Assembly (NCBI RefSeq): GCF_030161115.1
Contig: NZ_BSPQ01000001.1
Coordinates: forward strand, 496,001 to 560,000
Source: Psychromonas marina
GTDB lineage: Bacteria > Pseudomonadota > Gammaproteobacteria > Enterobacterales > Psychromonadaceae
Length of the DNA stretch: 64,000 nucleotides
Direction: 5' to 3'
Shown here: positions 1 through 11,248 of the stretch, piece after piece
Layout: the number at the start of each line of letters is the position of its first letter
How positions within the stretch are numbered: the first letter of the stretch is position 1
Notes under the pieces: model-generated
Told to the model about the DNA's origin: nothing
The model's input: the letters and a program-made list of their open reading frames with translations, nothing else
The model's database searches: none
Made by a program: the position numbers and the translations under genes

Positions 1-6
1 ATTCTG

Positions 7-32
7 AAAAAAAAAGGCTCTGATGAGCCTTT
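7..32 (-). terminator. Intrinsic terminator after lpxA
   Basis: On the minus strand the hairpin AGGCTC-ATCA-GAGCCT (15-30) is followed by a run of about nine T. It sits 35 bases past the lpxA stop, so the pyrH-to-lpxA gene series appears to end here. In Escherichia coli lpxA runs straight into lpxB, so this is a departure from that arrangement. Confidence 0.9.
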
Positions 33-64
33 AAAGGTGAATCACATTTTGTGTTATACACAAA

Positions 65-865
65 TTACCTAACGATACCGCGACTCTCTTCGTTTAAGAA
101 GTCATGCAACACTTTAAGCTCAGGCGTTTCTTTAACTTTAGCGGCAATAATATTTTTTGCATCTTCTAAGCTATTACCATCACGGCATAATGCTTTATAA
201 GCACGTTTGATTTCCATTATAGCAGCACTACTAAAGCCACGGCGTTTGAGGCCAACAGAGTTAATACCCTGTGCTTGTACGTAGTTACCCGATGCCATAA
301 AGTAAGGTGGAATATCTTTGTTTACCGCAGAACAACCACCAATCATTGCATACTCGCCGACACGGGTAAATTGATGCAATGCAGATAAGCCGCCGATAAT
401 CACGTTATTAGCAAGCTTAGTATGACCCGCTAATGTCGCATTATTAGAAAGAATAATATTATCGCCAAGAATACAGTCATGCGCTACATGTACATAAGCC
501 ATTAATAGGTTGTTATTACCAATTTTTGTGGTGCCATTATCCTGCGCAGTACCACGATGAATCGTACAGCTTTCACGGAAAACGTTATTATCACCAATCT
601 CTAAGAAGGTCTCTTCACCGTTATATTTTAGATCTTGGCAATCCTCTCCGACAGAAGCAAACTGAAAGACTTTATTACCTTTACCCATTTTTGTTGGGCC
701 GTTCATTACTACGTGTGGCGCAATCCAACAATCTTCACCGATTTCAACACGCGCACCGATGATGGTATAAGGTCCGATTTCCACATTAGCACCAATGATT
801 GCCGTTTCATGCACAATCGCTGTTGAGTGGACTTTTGCTGTTTCGTGAATATTGTTATTAGTCAT
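65..865 (-). CDS. lpxA: LpxA, UDP-N-acetylglucosamine acyltransferase
   Basis: Cytoplasmic first enzyme of lipid A synthesis; it moves a 3-hydroxyacyl chain from ACP to O3 of UDP-GlcNAc. The 266-residue product (E. coli 262) begins [10 protein letters not shown] and is built of left-handed beta-helix hexapeptide repeats. The catalytic base corresponds to H129 in the AYVHVAHDC segment. The IGG glycine that acts as chain-length ruler in E. coli (G173) is kept. A GTG seven codons upstream also opens the frame, but the ATG at 865 overlaps the fabZ stop by one base (TAATG) and matches the family N-terminus. It is the last gene of the lpxD-fabZ-lpxA set; lpxB is not seen in the window. Confidence 0.96.
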   Translation of the reverse strand: MTNNNIHETAKVHSTAIVHETAIIGANVEIGPYTIIGARVEIGEDCWIAPHVVMNGPTKMGKGNKVFQFASVGEDCQDLKYNGEETFLEIGDNNVFRESCTIHRGTAQDNGTTKIGNNNLLMAYVHVAHDCILGDNIILSNNATLAGHTKLANNVIIGGLSALHQFTRVGEYAMIGGCSAVNKDIPPYFMASGNYVQAQGINSVGLKRRGFSSAAIMEIKRAYKALCRDGNSLEDAKNIIAAKVKETPELKVLHDFLNEESRGIVR

Positions 866-1317
866 TAGATCTCTCTTCTTGCACACATGATCATTGCTTG
901 ACAGGCAACTTCGCCGTCAACCTTAGCAGTACATTCAAATTTCCCCATACCACGACGCTCTTTTAAGTAAATAACTTCAAGTTCAAGTTTATCACCTGGC
1001 ACCACTGGTTTACGAAAACGTACTTTATCAACCGACGCTAAAAAATATAGCTCGTTTTCAGCAGGCTTACCGTAGGTTGCAAAGGCTAAGACACCTGTTG
1101 CTTGTGCTAATGCTTCAATGATCATCACACCAGGGAATACCGGTGTACCCGGAAAGTGCCCTTGAAACTGAGGCTCGTTGAATGAGATATTTTTATAACC
1201 ACTTAATGTTTTGCCCGGCACGTAATCGACAACGCGATCTATCAATAAAAACGGGTAGCGATGTGGAAGCAGATTCATGATCTCTTTAATATCTAAACTG
1301 TTTAATTCGTTGCTCAC
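865..1317 (-). CDS. fabZ: FabZ, 3-hydroxyacyl-ACP dehydratase
   Basis: Hot-dog dehydratase of type II fatty acid synthesis; it removes water from 3-hydroxyacyl-ACP and competes with LpxA for 3-hydroxyacyl-ACP. With the GTG start at 1317 the product is 150 residues (E. coli 151). The catalytic pair falls at H54 ([11 protein letters not shown]) and E68 (IIEALAQ), the E. coli numbering. The frame stays open to a TTG at 1356 inside lpxD, but AAGGA sits seven bases before the GTG and the shorter form fits the family. It lies between lpxD and lpxA. Confidence 0.95.
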   Translation of the reverse strand: MSNELNSLDIKEIMNLLPHRYPFLLIDRVVDYVPGKTLSGYKNISFNEPQFQGHFPGTPVFPGVMIIEALAQATGVLAFATYGKPAENELYFLASVDKVRFRKPVVPGDKLELEVIYLKERRGMGKFECTAKVDGEVACQAMIMCARREI

Positions 1318-1327
1318 TGAATATTCC

Positions 1328-2350
1328 TTAGTCTTTATCTTGTAATTGTTTTTCAAGTTGCTTCACACGTTTAAATAGATCTTCTATTTTTAACATATAA
1401 GCTGTATTTTTTCGCCACTGTCTATTTTCAATTGCAGGTACACCTGAAGAGTATATGCCTGCTTGGTCAATATTACGCACTACCATGCTATCACCAGTGA
1501 TAACCACGTTATCCGCAATAGTTAGATGGCCATTCATCGCCACGCCACCACCTATAATACAGCTTTTACCAACTTTAGTGCTGCCCGCAATGTTAGAGCC
1601 CCCTGCAATCGCAGTATGCTCTCCAATAACAACATTGTGTGCAATTTGGCACTGGTTATCAATTTTTACACCATCTTTAATGATTGTGTCAGAAAGTGCA
1701 CCACGGTCGATCGTTGTGGATGAGCCGATCTCGACATCATCACCAATAATAACCTTACCTATTTGTGGTATTTTCACCCACTTTCCTTGGTATGGTGCAT
1801 TACCAAACCCATCACTGCCCACCACGCTATTTGCATGAATGATACATCGTTCACCAATTTGGCAGTCATGATAAACCGTTACATTAGGGTAGATCTTAGT
1901 CTGTTTATTAATTTTAACCTGCTGACCAATCACTACATTTGCAAATATCTGGCAATTATCAGCAATTTCAACATTAGCGCCAATCACCACATTTTCAGCG
2001 ATTGCAACGTTATTTCCAATTTTCGCGCTACTATCAATCTGTGCAGAATCAGCGATGTTAACCGCTAAATTCGGTGTAGTATCAAAGATAGAAGCCAGCA
2101 TCGCATAACCCACATAGGGATTATCCATAAACAATGCATTACCTTGATAGCCAGCCATTACAGCAGTCGGTAGCACAATGGCACTAGCATGACAGTTTGC
2201 AAGTTGTGATAATAATTTCTTATCTGAAACAAAGGTGATATCTCCCTCTGCAGCACTATCAAAAGTTGCTAACCGCTTAATAACCAGTGACTCATCACCA
2301 ACCAGTTGTGCGCCTAATAACCCAGCTAATTGCGCTAATGTTTGTGTCAT
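1328..2350 (-). CDS. lpxD: LpxD, UDP-3-O-acylglucosamine N-acyltransferase
   Basis: Third acyl-transfer enzyme of lipid A synthesis; it adds the N-linked 3-hydroxyacyl chain to UDP-3-O-acyl-GlcN. 340 residues (E. coli 341). A uridine-binding N-terminal domain (about 1-100) precedes a long hexapeptide beta-helix (about 105-300), then a basic alpha-helical tail ending [11 protein letters not shown]. The catalytic histidine lies in [14 protein letters not shown] at 2350, ten bases after the skp stop; its TAA stop overlaps the fabZ Shine-Dalgarno region. Confidence 0.96.
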   Translation of the reverse strand: MTQTLAQLAGLLGAQLVGDESLVIKRLATFDSAAEGDITFVSDKKLLSQLANCHASAIVLPTAVMAGYQGNALFMDNPYVGYAMLASIFDTTPNLAVNIADSAQIDSSAKIGNNVAIAENVVIGANVEIADNCQIFANVVIGQQVKINKQTKIYPNVTVYHDCQIGERCIIHANSVVGSDGFGNAPYQGKWVKIPQIGKVIIGDDVEIGSSTTIDRGALSDTIIKDGVKIDNQCQIAHNVVIGEHTAIAGGSNIAGSTKVGKSCIIGGGVAMNGHLTIADNVVITGDSMVVRNIDQAGIYSSGVPAIENRQWRKNTAYMLKIEDLFKRVKQLEKQLQDKD

Positions 2351-2360
2351 ATCGATCTAC

Positions 2361-2870
2361 CTATTTTTTACTAATTTCTTCAATAATTAAGTCTGAGATA
2401 TCGTACCCAGGTTTTGCATAAACAACCTGTTCGCCATTTAAAATGATATCGAAACCTTCTTCTTTGGCTACGTCATTGATAACGTCACGTACTAAAACAA
2501 GTGCTTTTTGTTGCTCTTCACCTTGACGACGACGGTTATCTTCTTCAAATGCTTTACGATTTAACTTGTACTCAGAAAGTTTAACTTCAACTTTACGTTG
2601 CATTGCAGTCACTTCATCATTGTTCATTAATTCGCCATCACGCTTTAACGTTTGCTCGATTTTAGTGATCTCTTCTTCAAGCTTTTGCAGAGCGACGTAA
2701 CGTCCTTTAAATTCATCTTCTAGCTTTTTAATAATACGCTCACGTTGTGGTGACTCTTTCATGATTTTAGAAGGAAAAACAACCCCTACTTTTTGCACAT
2801 CGGCAGCATTTACTACTGGAATAGAGATCATCGCTACTGCTAATGTTGCTGCTTTTAAAAAGGTCTTCAT
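2361..2870 (-). CDS. skp: Skp/OmpH periplasmic chaperone
   Basis: Trimeric periplasmic holdase for unfolded outer-membrane proteins, which BamA inserts. The 169-residue precursor has a signal peptide MKTFLKAATLAVAMISIPVVNA and then a charged, coiled-coil-rich body (about 45-115: KKLEDEFKGRY, EEEITKIEQTLKRD), typical of the tentacle helices. The frame extends five codons upstream, but the GGAG nine bases before the ATG at 2870 and the signal peptide favour this start. It lies between bamA and lpxD, the usual order. Confidence 0.93.
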   Translation of the reverse strand: MKTFLKAATLAVAMISIPVVNAADVQKVGVVFPSKIMKESPQRERIIKKLEDEFKGRYVALQKLEEEITKIEQTLKRDGELMNNDEVTAMQRKVEVKLSEYKLNRKAFEEDNRRRQGEEQQKALVLVRDVINDVAKEEGFDIILNGEQVVYAKPGYDISDLIIEEISKK

Positions 2871-2905
2871 ACTGTTTTGCTCCATAGAAAAAATAAATTA
2901 TAAAT

Positions 2906-2931
2906 TAAAAAAACAAGCCTTTCAGGCACTT
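2906..2931 (-). terminator. Terminator-like hairpin between bamA and skp
   Basis: On the minus strand the short stem GCCT-GAA-AGGC (2917-2927), with flanking AA/TT pairs, is followed by TTGTTTTTTT. The stem is short, so partial termination that lowers skp-lpx expression relative to bamA is more likely than a full stop. Confidence 0.5.
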
Positions 2932-2940
2932 AAAAAATAG

Positions 2941-5361
2941 TTAGAAAGTATCACCAATATTAAACGAGAATACTTCAGTTCTATCGCCTTCATACTCTTT
3001 TAATGGCCATGCAAGTGTAAATACTAACGGTCCCATCGGAGATACCCAAGTTAACTGCGTCCCCATTGAAACACGTATTCTACCTGGTTTCGAGAAATCG
3101 CCAAAATACTCACAGTTATATGAACAAGTTAGTTGGCTATAATAGTCGTGATCAAACTCAGTATCCCATACCTCACCCGCATCAATAAACAAACTACTAC
3201 GCACTTGTCGTGTATAAGCTTCATCTAAGAAAGGTACCGGGAAAATAACTTCAGCACTGACAGTATATTTAGCATTACCACCTACTGCATTATCAGTCAG
3301 CAACATTGTACTATTACCCGCAGATTCGCCTTTGTACATTGCACGCGGACCGACTGTATTACTTGAGAAGCCACGTATTGTTCGATAACCACCTGCATAA
3401 TAGTTTTCAAAGAAAGGCAGAATTTGATCGTTACCTTCAAATTTACCATAGCCGTTTCCGTAACCTAAGGTACCACGTAAAAGTGTTGTCCATTCCCCAT
3501 CATCGGTAATACGCTGGTAGTTACTGATATCAAAGTTAACTTTGAAATATTGTAAATCAGAACCAGGAATAGTCATCTTCGCCCATAGGTCATGTTTCAT
3601 ACCTTGTGTTGCCATGCGTCCTTTATCCTGGTTATTGCGCGTCCATTTAGCGGTAATATCAAAATCTTGGAAGCTGGCTGAACTATCACCCTCAAGCTGT
3701 GAGCTATATATATCCCAAAACAGACTTAACTGCTCATAGGCCTTAAGTTGTGAAATGGTATTATTTTCCCAACCTAAGCTAAATCCTAAGCGGTTAATTT
3801 CATTAACCGGGAATCCCATGTTGAAACGTACACCATAAGTTGTATTGGTATAATCAACAATATTTGCTTCACCCGCTTCAAATAGATCATAAAACACACG
3901 CACACCGCCACTCACACCATCTTTGGTCAAATAGGGGGTGGTATAGTTCACATTAACACTGCGATTATAGTCATTAAATTTAACTTCGAACCCCAGTTTG
4001 TCACCAGTACCTAAGAAGTTATCTTGGCTAATACCACCGCTTAAGCTTAACCCTGATTCCGTACCGTAACCGACACCAGCATTAAATGAACCAGATGCTT
4101 GCTCTTCTACATTGACGTTTAAGTCCACTAAATCATCGCTCACTCGTTCAGTATTAATATCAACCTGTGAAAAGAAGCCTAAACGATTTAAACGATTTTT
4201 AGATAACTCTATGCTCTCACTGGATAACCAACCACCTTCCATCTGACGCATCTCACGACGCAACACAACGTCTGCTGTAGTAGTATTACCTGAGATATTA
4301 ATATTACGAACATAGCCACGTTGTCCAGGTTCCACAGAGAAACTTACGATGACCGTATTAGTTTCGTCATCTACTTCTGGGTAAGTGACTATTTGAGGGT
4401 AAGCATAACCCAAACGTCCAAAATACTTGCGGATGCTTTGCTCTGTAAAGGCCACTTGTGAAGCGGCATAAACATCCCCTTCAGCAAAAGGAACTAACGA
4501 TTCAATTGCTTCATCATTACCTAATAGGTCACCGATGAATTGAACACCACCAATTTTATAGATATCGCCTTCATTCACATTAACGGTCACATAAACACCT
4601 TTTTTATTCGGCGTTAAGGCAACTTGAGTGTCATCGATATTAAAGCGGATATAACCACGATCTAAGTAATAACTTTTGATGACTTCTAAGTCACCGGCTA
4701 ATTTTTGCTTTTGGTAGTTATCATCAGCGAAAAAATCCCACCAACCACCAGAGTCGGACAAAGTGAGTCTTTTTAACAGTGTTTGGTCAGAGTAAACCGT
4801 ATTACCGACAACATTTATTTGTTCTATCTTCGCTGTTAATCCTTCACGGAAAACAAACTGAATTGAAACGCGATTACGTGGAAGAGGGGTAACAACCGTT
4901 TCAACCTGAGCGCTATATTTACCCACGCTGTGGTAAAAGTCTTCTAAGCTTTTTTCGATGCCAGATAGGGTTGTTCGATCAAGGGGCTCACCCACTTGAA
5001 TCGCAGATGAACCGAGAGAATCTAAAATTTGCTCTTCACTTAATTTATCATTACCAGAAAGGCCAATATTACTGATCGTCGGGCGCTCTTTAACCTTAAA
5101 GATAAGTACATCACCCGCACGTTCTAATTCAATGCTTTCAAAATGGCTACTTGCATAAAGTTTTTTCACCGCTTGAGCAAGTTGGTAATCATCAACTAAG
5201 TCCCCTTCGCGTATTGGTAAGCTTAATAATGCAGCCCCTAATGTTACGCGTTGCAACCCTTCAAATTGAAGATCTGAAATAGTTATTTTTTCAGCCAATG
5301 ACACCATTGAAAAACAGCTACTGAAGGCAAATGCGGTTGCTAGTAAATATCTCTTGAACAT
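2941..5361 (-). CDS. bamA: BamA outer-membrane protein assembly factor
   Basis: Central pore of the BAM complex, which folds and inserts beta-barrel proteins into the outer membrane. 806 residues (E. coli 810). A signal peptide ([23 protein letters not shown]) precedes five POTRA domains (about 23-420) and a 16-strand barrel. The conserved loop 6 motif is present as [12 protein letters not shown], and the protein ends in the aromatic FNIGDTF barrel signal. ATG at 5361. It sits between rseP and skp, as in most gammaproteobacteria. Confidence 0.97.
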   Translation of the reverse strand: MFKRYLLATAFAFSSCFSMVSLAEKITISDLQFEGLQRVTLGAALLSLPIREGDLVDDYQLAQAVKKLYASSHFESIELERAGDVLIFKVKERPTISNIGLSGNDKLSEEQILDSLGSSAIQVGEPLDRTTLSGIEKSLEDFYHSVGKYSAQVETVVTPLPRNRVSIQFVFREGLTAKIEQINVVGNTVYSDQTLLKRLTLSDSGGWWDFFADDNYQKQKLAGDLEVIKSYYLDRGYIRFNIDDTQVALTPNKKGVYVTVNVNEGDIYKIGGVQFIGDLLGNDEAIESLVPFAEGDVYAASQVAFTEQSIRKYFGRLGYAYPQIVTYPEVDDETNTVIVSFSVEPGQRGYVRNINISGNTTTADVVLRREMRQMEGGWLSSESIELSKNRLNRLGFFSQVDINTERVSDDLVDLNVNVEEQASGSFNAGVGYGTESGLSLSGGISQDNFLGTGDKLGFEVKFNDYNRSVNVNYTTPYLTKDGVSGGVRVFYDLFEAGEANIVDYTNTTYGVRFNMGFPVNEINRLGFSLGWENNTISQLKAYEQLSLFWDIYSSQLEGDSSASFQDFDITAKWTRNNQDKGRMATQGMKHDLWAKMTIPGSDLQYFKVNFDISNYQRITDDGEWTTLLRGTLGYGNGYGKFEGNDQILPFFENYYAGGYRTIRGFSSNTVGPRAMYKGESAGNSTMLLTDNAVGGNAKYTVSAEVIFPVPFLDEAYTRQVRSSLFIDAGEVWDTEFDHDYYSQLTCSYNCEYFGDFSKPGRIRVSMGTQLTWVSPMGPLVFTLAWPLKEYEGDRTEVFSFNIGDTF

Positions 5362-5446
5362 CTTTATATGAATCCCTTATAACACTTATGCTGTGTTTTT
5401 ATTTAAGCCCGTATTTTATAGGCTTCTATAATGATTTATCAAACTA

Positions 5447-6814
5447 TTACAGTAAATTAAAATCGTTCAATATCGCGATACTCATCAGTGCCATTAAAAT
5501 AGCACCACCGATTTTAAAGCCAACCTCTTGAATTTTTTCCGGTACAGGCTTCCCTGTTATCACTTCAACAAAGTAATAAAGCAGATGTCCGCCATCCAAA
5601 ACAGGCAGTGGTATTAAATTCATTAACCCCAGATTGACACTAATCAACGCTAAAAAGCCAAGAAAATATTCAATACCATAATCTGCACTTGCACCGGCGC
5701 CTTTAGCAATTGAGACTGGACCACTCAGATTTTTAACTGAGATATCACCTGTCACTAATTTTATTAAGGTATCAAAGGTGAGTTTGGTTAATTGACCTGT
5801 CTTTTCAACCCCTCTAACAAAAGCATCAATAGGACCAAATTGAAGCTTTACTCGATAAGCATCTGGATATGGTTCAACAACAGGTGATACACCAATCACT
5901 CCATTGCCAGTAGCCGCCTGTAATTTAGGTGTTAATGATAACGTAGATAAAGTTGATTCTCTTTCAATTTGCAATGCTAATGTGGTATTGGCATTTTGCT
6001 GAATTGCGCTAACAAACTGCGACCAATCTTGAAGAACAATACCATCAACAGCAATAAGCTTATCACCCGCTCTTAATCCAGCTTGAAAGCCAGCACCATC
6101 TGTAGTGGCCTCTGCAACTTGTAAATGTACTTGAGAACGATAAGGCAACAACCCTAAACTACGAATAATCGATTCTGTTTTTGGATCAAACACCCAATTC
6201 GACAGTGAGACCTTAACTATCGAGATAGGTTCAACCAACTCATTGGTTAGCGATTTTATTGTGATATCAAACCCACTCTCACCAATCTGACTTACAAGGG
6301 CTAAATTTAATGCTTCCCAATCGCCAACGGCAGTTTCGTTAATCGCCATAATTTGAAAACGTTGCTGCGCAGGGATATGTTCACTTATCACCGACATGGG
6401 TGAATCTGCCGTAACACCTTGAATGACAGGTTTAGCGCTATTAACACCAACCAAATACATCAAAAAGAAAGCGACAATAGCGAGGGCAAAGTTAGCAAGT
6501 GGACCTGCTGCGACAATGGCAATTCTTTGCCAAACCGTTTTGTTGTCGAAGGCAAATTGTTGTTGATCTTCAGGCACACTTTCAACTCGGCCATCCAACA
6601 TTTTAACGTAACCACCTAGGGGGATCGCAGCAATCGCAAATTCCGTGCCCTGTTTATCGGTACGCTTAAATAAGACCTTACCAAAACCGATAGAAAAACG
6701 ATGTACTTTTACGCTACAACGTCTTGCTACCCAGAAATGACCATACTCATGAATGGCCACCAAAATACTCAGGGCAACAATAAATGCGCCTAAGTTCCAT
6801 AACATCGTTAACAT
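5447..6814 (-). CDS. rseP: RseP site-2 intramembrane zinc protease
   Basis: Inner-membrane metalloprotease that makes the second cut in anti-sigma factor RseA and so releases sigmaE after envelope stress. 455 residues (E. coli 450). Zinc motif HEYGH at residues 22-26 in the first membrane helix; two PDZ domains in the periplasmic middle; the second metal-ligand motif is [13 protein letters not shown] near the C-terminus. The start [11 protein letters not shown] aligns with E. coli MLSFLWDLASF, so 6814 is kept although it overlaps dxr by seven bases. Confidence 0.96.
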   Translation of the reverse strand: MLTMLWNLGAFIVALSILVAIHEYGHFWVARRCSVKVHRFSIGFGKVLFKRTDKQGTEFAIAAIPLGGYVKMLDGRVESVPEDQQQFAFDNKTVWQRIAIVAAGPLANFALAIVAFFLMYLVGVNSAKPVIQGVTADSPMSVISEHIPAQQRFQIMAINETAVGDWEALNLALVSQIGESGFDITIKSLTNELVEPISIVKVSLSNWVFDPKTESIIRSLGLLPYRSQVHLQVAEATTDGAGFQAGLRAGDKLIAVDGIVLQDWSQFVSAIQQNANTTLALQIERESTLSTLSLTPKLQAATGNGVIGVSPVVEPYPDAYRVKLQFGPIDAFVRGVEKTGQLTKLTFDTLIKLVTGDISVKNLSGPVSIAKGAGASADYGIEYFLGFLALISVNLGLMNLIPLPVLDGGHLLYYFVEVITGKPVPEKIQEVGFKIGGAILMALMSIAILNDFNLL

Positions 6815-8007
6815 AAAAGATCTCGTTGTATCATATTAAGTGCAGCGTCTTTAGCCTGTGTATCAATTTCTAACAGCTGTTCGATTGCACTGATTTCACG
6901 CGTCTCGGTCTGTTGTAATACACGATCAACTAACTGAGATATTTGCGTGAATTTAATGTTACCCGATAAAAAGGCATCAACAGCAACTTCATTGACTGCA
7001 TTTAACACAGTGGTCGCATGTTGACCTTGATAACAGGCATCCATTGCTAATTTTAAACATGGGTAGCGTTCAAAATCAGGCGCCATAAAACTAAACTCAG
7101 GGGAACTAAAAAAATCTAAATGCCCAACACCACTTTCAATACGCGTCCCCCCACCCATAACATGGGCAATAGGGGTGCGCATATCAGGATTGCCCATTTG
7201 TGCAATCACACTACCATCAATATATTGCACCATTGAATGAATGACTGATTGCGGGTGAATAATGACCTGTAGTTGTTCGCGTGATGCATTAAATAACCAA
7301 CGCGCTTCGATATACTCGAGCCCTTTATTCATCATGGTCGCTGAATCAATCGATATTTTTTGTCCCATCGACCAATTAGGGTGTTTAATCGCTTGAGCAG
7401 GCGTAATAGTAGGAAATTCTGATAAGGATTTATTTAAGAACGGACCACCCGACCCAGTGAGTAATATTTTAGAAACACCTTCGCCACGTAAGTCACAGTG
7501 GCCAATACTCTCTTGCAAAGCCGGAGAAAGCGCTTGATATATCGCATTGTGTTCGCTATCTACAGGCCATAGTTTTGCACCTGACTTTTTAACGGCATCG
7601 ATAAATAACTGCCCAGACATCACTAGTGATTCTTTGTTCGCGAGAAATATCTCTTTACCCGCTTCTACTGCTGCTAATGTTGTTTTTAAACCAGCACCAC
7701 CAACAATAGCGGCCATCACTGCATCAATCTCATTACTTTGTAATAGCTGTAATAAGGCTTGTTCGTCATTGATAAGTTGCGAATTACAATTGCTATGCTT
7801 TAATTTATTAGCTAATTCAGATGCTGCTACAGGACAACTCATTGCAACATAGGTAGGATTAAATTCTGTGCATAATAACAGCATCTTATCGACACTTTTA
7901 GAAGCAACTAACAGTGTTACATTATAGCGTTCTGGGTTACTGCGGCAAACACTAAGGGTACTGGCTCCGATAGATCCAGTTGCTCCTAAAATGGCTAAAT
8001 TTTTCAT
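6808..8007 (-). CDS. dxr: Dxr (IspC), DXP reductoisomerase
   Basis: Committed step of the MEP isoprenoid pathway: NADPH-dependent conversion of 1-deoxy-D-xylulose 5-phosphate to MEP in the cytoplasm. 399 residues (E. coli 398). Nucleotide-binding GATGSIG at 8-14; metal ligands in [12 protein letters not shown] and [12 protein letters not shown]; substrate-loop region with [16 protein letters not shown] at 8007, three bases after the cdsA stop. UppS downstream in the pathway uses the same isoprenoid units. Confidence 0.97.
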   Translation of the reverse strand: MKNLAILGATGSIGASTLSVCRSNPERYNVTLLVASKSVDKMLLLCTEFNPTYVAMSCPVAASELANKLKHSNCNSQLINDEQALLQLLQSNEIDAVMAAIVGGAGLKTTLAAVEAGKEIFLANKESLVMSGQLFIDAVKKSGAKLWPVDSEHNAIYQALSPALQESIGHCDLRGEGVSKILLTGSGGPFLNKSLSEFPTITPAQAIKHPNWSMGQKISIDSATMMNKGLEYIEARWLFNASREQLQVIIHPQSVIHSMVQYIDGSVIAQMGNPDMRTPIAHVMGGGTRIESGVGHLDFFSSPEFSFMAPDFERYPCLKLAMDACYQGQHATTVLNAVNEVAVDAFLSGNIKFTQISQLVDRVLQQTETREISAIEQLLEIDTQAKDAALNMIQRDLLC

Positions 8008-8010
8008 TTA

Positions 8011-8862
8011 TTAGTTTAACCACAGCAGATAAGTAAGAGCAAATACTGGCACTGCCGCTGTTAAGCTATCAATACGATCTAAGATACCGCCATGTCCTGG
8101 TAATAGGTTACCACTATCTTTTAAGCCAGCCTCACGTTTAAAGATGCTTTCACTTAAATCACCCAATGCAGAAACAAGCGTTGTAATCAGTGACGCAACA
8201 AAAAACAGTGCCATTTTATCTTCAGTAATATCCAGTAAAATACTACCAACAAAAGCAACAACCATCGCGCTCACTACGCCACCAACAAAACCTTCAATGG
8301 TTTTACCCGGGCTTACGTTAGGTGCTAGTTTATGTTTGCCAAAAGCTCTGCCACAAAAGTATGCGCCACTATCTGCAGCCCAAACCAGTGAGAATACAAA
8401 TAATAATAATGCGCCACCATAATAGAAATCATGATGAATATTTACCGAACGTAATGTTACCATCGCCCAGAAGAAAGGGATTAATGTCAATAGGCCAAAT
8501 AGAGCCTTAATACTTTTACTTCGTGCCCAAGCGGCACTTTTCGGATAAGTCACAACCAAAACTAATGAAACGAACCACCAAATTGCAGCGCCAATTAACC
8601 CGTAATGAATAAGCGGATTAACCCCTTCTGCTGTCCATAATTGCCCGATAGGCAATAATAAAAGTGTGATTGCTAATACAAAACCGAAGATGTAAAGGAT
8701 TGGGCTAGAAACTGATTTAGGATTAACAAAGGAAGCCCACTCTTTACTACCAAGCAAAAAGATAACAGCGGTAAACAGCATGAAAAATTTAAGCGGTAAT
8801 AAAAAAATGCCCGCGATAGCAAGTGGCGCCAAAAATAGTGCCGTAATAATTCGTTGTTTCAC
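8011..8862 (-). CDS. cdsA: CdsA, phosphatidate cytidylyltransferase
   Basis: Integral membrane enzyme that makes CDP-diacylglycerol from CTP and phosphatidate for phospholipid synthesis. 283 residues (E. coli 285), about eight hydrophobic helices. The family signature is intact near the C-terminus: SIFKREAGLKDSGNLLPGHG followed by GILDRID. The start is GTG (8862), supported by AGGA seven bases upstream and by alignment of MKQRIITALFLAPL with the E. coli N-terminus. Confidence 0.95.
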   Translation of the reverse strand: MKQRIITALFLAPLAIAGIFLLPLKFFMLFTAVIFLLGSKEWASFVNPKSVSSPILYIFGFVLAITLLLLPIGQLWTAEGVNPLIHYGLIGAAIWWFVSLVLVVTYPKSAAWARSKSIKALFGLLTLIPFFWAMVTLRSVNIHHDFYYGGALLLFVFSLVWAADSGAYFCGRAFGKHKLAPNVSPGKTIEGFVGGVVSAMVVAFVGSILLDITEDKMALFFVASLITTLVSALGDLSESIFKREAGLKDSGNLLPGHGGILDRIDSLTAAVPVFALTYLLWLN

Positions 8863-8893
8863 AGAAACGTCCTGTTAAATTTAGTTATAAAAA

Positions 8894-9625
8894 TCAGCGA
8901 CGAGCAACTTGCTCACTGGTTTGCCCAAAGCGACGTTCTTTGCTGGCAAATACATCCAGTGCATCTTGAAATGCATCGGCATTGAAGTCTGGCCATAAAA
9001 CATCACAGAAATAAAGTTCTGCATATGCCATTTGCCACAATAAAAAGTTACTAATACGATGATCTCCACCCGTACGAATCATAAGATCTACTGCGGGTAA
9101 ATGACCTAACGTTAGCGTGTTATGGAATCGTTCTTCAGTGATATCATCTATTGCTAAATCACCTTGCTTCACCAATGTTGCAATCTGTTTAGTCGCTTGG
9201 GTAATGTCCCAACGACCACCATAGTTAGCGGCAACATTTAATGCCAGCCCACTATTATTTTCGGTATCCTTTTCAGCCTGAAGTACCTTTTTCTGTAAAC
9301 GTTCGCTAAAAGCTGAGATGTCACCGATAATTTTTAATTTAATATTATGCTTTTGTAGCTTTTTAACTTCACTGCCTAAGACGGTGAAAAAGAGCTCCAT
9401 TAACATATTGACCTCTTTTTCAGGTCGTTTCCAATTTTCACTACTAAACGCATAAATAGTTAATGCTTGAACTTTTTTTTCTGCAGCAAAAGAGATCGCT
9501 TTACGCAGTGACTTGACGCCATGCTTGTGCCCAAAAACACGATGCTTACCTTTGCTCTCTGCCCAACGACCGTTACCATCCATTATGATAGCAACATGTT
9601 TTGGCAATATTTGTTGTTCTGTCAC
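8894..9625 (-). CDS. uppS: UppS (IspU), undecaprenyl diphosphate synthase
   Basis: Cis-prenyltransferase that extends farnesyl diphosphate to C55-PP, the carrier for peptidoglycan and O-antigen. With the GTG at 9625 the protein is 243 residues and starts MTEQQILPKHVAIIMDGNGRW, placing the catalytic aspartate at D16. The frame extends to a GTG at 9685, but that adds a hydrophobic stretch foreign to the family and has no Shine-Dalgarno sequence. The chosen start has only a weak GAG, so it is not certain. Confidence 0.92.
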   Translation of the reverse strand: MTEQQILPKHVAIIMDGNGRWAESKGKHRVFGHKHGVKSLRKAISFAAEKKVQALTIYAFSSENWKRPEKEVNMLMELFFTVLGSEVKKLQKHNIKLKIIGDISAFSERLQKKVLQAEKDTENNSGLALNVAANYGGRWDITQATKQIATLVKQGDLAIDDITEERFHNTLTLGHLPAVDLMIRTGGDHRISNFLLWQMAYAELYFCDVLWPDFNADAFQDALDVFASKERRFGQTSEQVARR

Positions 9626-9702
9626 AGCGTTTACTCGTACCTTATAAAGTAGTAAAGAGAGCAAGAAAAAAATTTTCCTGCTCACAAAGTTATCGCGAAG
9701 TA

Positions 9703-10260
9703 TTAAACTTCCATCAACTCTTTTTCTTTCACTGCTAATAGGTCATCAACAAGCTTAACGCTATCGTTAGTTGCTTTTTGCACTAACTCTTCGCCTTGAC
9801 GCTGTTGATCTTCACTGATCTCTTTCTCTTTTTCTAACTCTTTCAAGTCGCCATTTGCATCACGACGAATATTACGGATCGCAATACGACAGTTCTCTGC
9901 TTCACCACGAACAACTTTGATTAAGTCTTTACGACGCTCTTCTGTTAATGGAGGAAGAGGAATACGAATAACCGTACCAGCAGACATTGGATTTAAACCT
10001 AGGTTTGAGCCCATGATCGCTTTTTCAACAGCAGCAATTAATGTCGCGTCAAATACCGTCACTGTCAGTGTACGAGAATCTTCAGTCGATACGTTACCTA
10101 CTTGGCGAAGTGGTGTATTGCTGCCGTAGTATGGCACCATAATGCCATCTAATAAGCTAGGGTGTGCACGACCGGTGCGGATTTTAGCTAATTGGCCTTT
10201 AAACGACTCGATGCTTTTACCCATGCGTGATTGTGCATCGTCTTTAATTTCATTGATCAT
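9703..10260 (-). CDS. frr: Frr, ribosome recycling factor
   Basis: Works with EF-G to split post-termination ribosomes. 185 residues, exactly the E. coli length. N-terminus [20 protein letters not shown] and the core [17 protein letters not shown] are typical; the C-terminal half is the long three-helix bundle ([20 protein letters not shown]). ATG at 10260. It lies between pyrH and uppS. Confidence 0.97.
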   Translation of the reverse strand: MINEIKDDAQSRMGKSIESFKGQLAKIRTGRAHPSLLDGIMVPYYGSNTPLRQVGNVSTEDSRTLTVTVFDATLIAAVEKAIMGSNLGLNPMSAGTVIRIPLPPLTEERRKDLIKVVRGEAENCRIAIRNIRRDANGDLKELEKEKEISEDQQRQGEELVQKATNDSVKLVDDLLAVKEKELMEV

Positions 10261-10336
10261 ATTCTTTTCCCAAAATATTTAATATTATCTGTTCTTTTTA
10301 TAACGACAGTTATAACGTTAACTAACCGAAATACAA

Positions 10337-11068
10337 CTATGCACAATGTGTAATAGTTGTGCCTTCATCTTCGCCTAATACCACACGGCTTAATGCGCCT
10401 GGTTTATTCATATTGAATACACGAATCGGTAAACTGTGGTCACGCGCTAATGTAAATGCAGCTAAATCCATTACTTGCAGCTCTTTTTCAAGCACTACTT
10501 GGTAATCGATCTGTTTATAAAGTGTTGCTTCTGGATTTTTCACCGGATCCGCATCATAAACACCATCAACTTTGGTGCCTTTTAACACGGCATCCGCTTC
10601 GATTTCAATGCCGCGTAAACAAGCAGCAGAATCCGTTGTAAAGAATGGGTTACCAGTACCAGCAGCAAAAATAACGACAGTGCCTAATTTAAGGTATTTA
10701 ATCGCTTCTGCCCAGTTATAATCATCACAAACACCATTTAATGGGATCGCAGACATTAAACGCGAGTTAACATGTGAACGATGCAATGCATCACGCATCG
10801 CTAAACCATTCATAACCGTTGCTAACATACCCATATGATCGCCAACAACACGATTCATTCCAGCTTCCGCAAGACCAGCACCACGGAAAATATTTCCGCC
10901 ACCGATAACCAGGCCAACTTGTACACCAGCTTCGATTAGCGATTTTATCTCTAACGCCATACGGTCTAAAACGGTTGGGTCAATACCAAACCCTTCCTCA
11001 CCAACAAGTGCTTCACCACTTAGTTTTAATAAAATACGACGGTAAGCTGATTTTGGATTAGTGCTCAT
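10337..11068 (-). CDS. pyrH: PyrH, UMP kinase
   Basis: Phosphorylates UMP to UDP in pyrimidine nucleotide synthesis; bacterial amino-acid-kinase fold, hexameric. 243 residues (E. coli 241). Motifs: [48 protein letters not shown] and the acidic [10 protein letters not shown]. The frame opens at a TTG at 11101, but AGAGGA nine bases before the ATG at 11068 sets the start ([11 protein letters not shown]). A terminator separates it from tsf, so an independent promoter or read-through is expected. Confidence 0.96.
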   Translation of the reverse strand: MSTNPKSAYRRILLKLSGEALVGEEGFGIDPTVLDRMALEIKSLIEAGVQVGLVIGGGNIFRGAGLAEAGMNRVVGDHMGMLATVMNGLAMRDALHRSHVNSRLMSAIPLNGVCDDYNWAEAIKYLKLGTVVIFAAGTGNPFFTTDSAACLRGIEIEADAVLKGTKVDGVYDADPVKNPEATLYKQIDYQVVLEKELQVMDLAAFTLARDHSLPIRVFNMNKPGALSRVVLGEDEGTTITHCA

Positions 11069-11176
11069 AAAATTCATTCCTCTATGGGGGGCTATTAGCA
11101 ATTACATTAATAAATTGTTTAAATATTAAACGACTTATTAATGAAATTTCAACAACTTATCTCGTACTTTAAATGT

Positions 11177-11204
11177 AAAAGAACCGCAGAGCTAGCCGCG
11201 GTTC
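11177..11204 (-). terminator. Intrinsic terminator after tsf
   Basis: On the minus strand the stem GAACCGC/GCGGTTC (11198-11204 with 11181-11187) is followed by TTTTAC. It lies between the tsf stop and pyrH. Confidence 0.75.
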
Positions 11205-11248
11205 CTATTTTTACAACAAACTTCAAGCTTATTGTTTAGAAGTAAAGA

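Noticed and set aside
1455-1838. 127-codon plus-strand frame opposite lpxD
   Set aside because: The regular hexapeptide codon pattern of LpxD leaves an open antisense frame; the Pro/Thr/Ile-rich product has no independent support.
5362-5446. Possible sigmaE promoter between rseP and bamA
   Set aside because: No GAACTT-N16-TCTGA match was found; only a weak AAGCC/GGGCTT hairpin is present.
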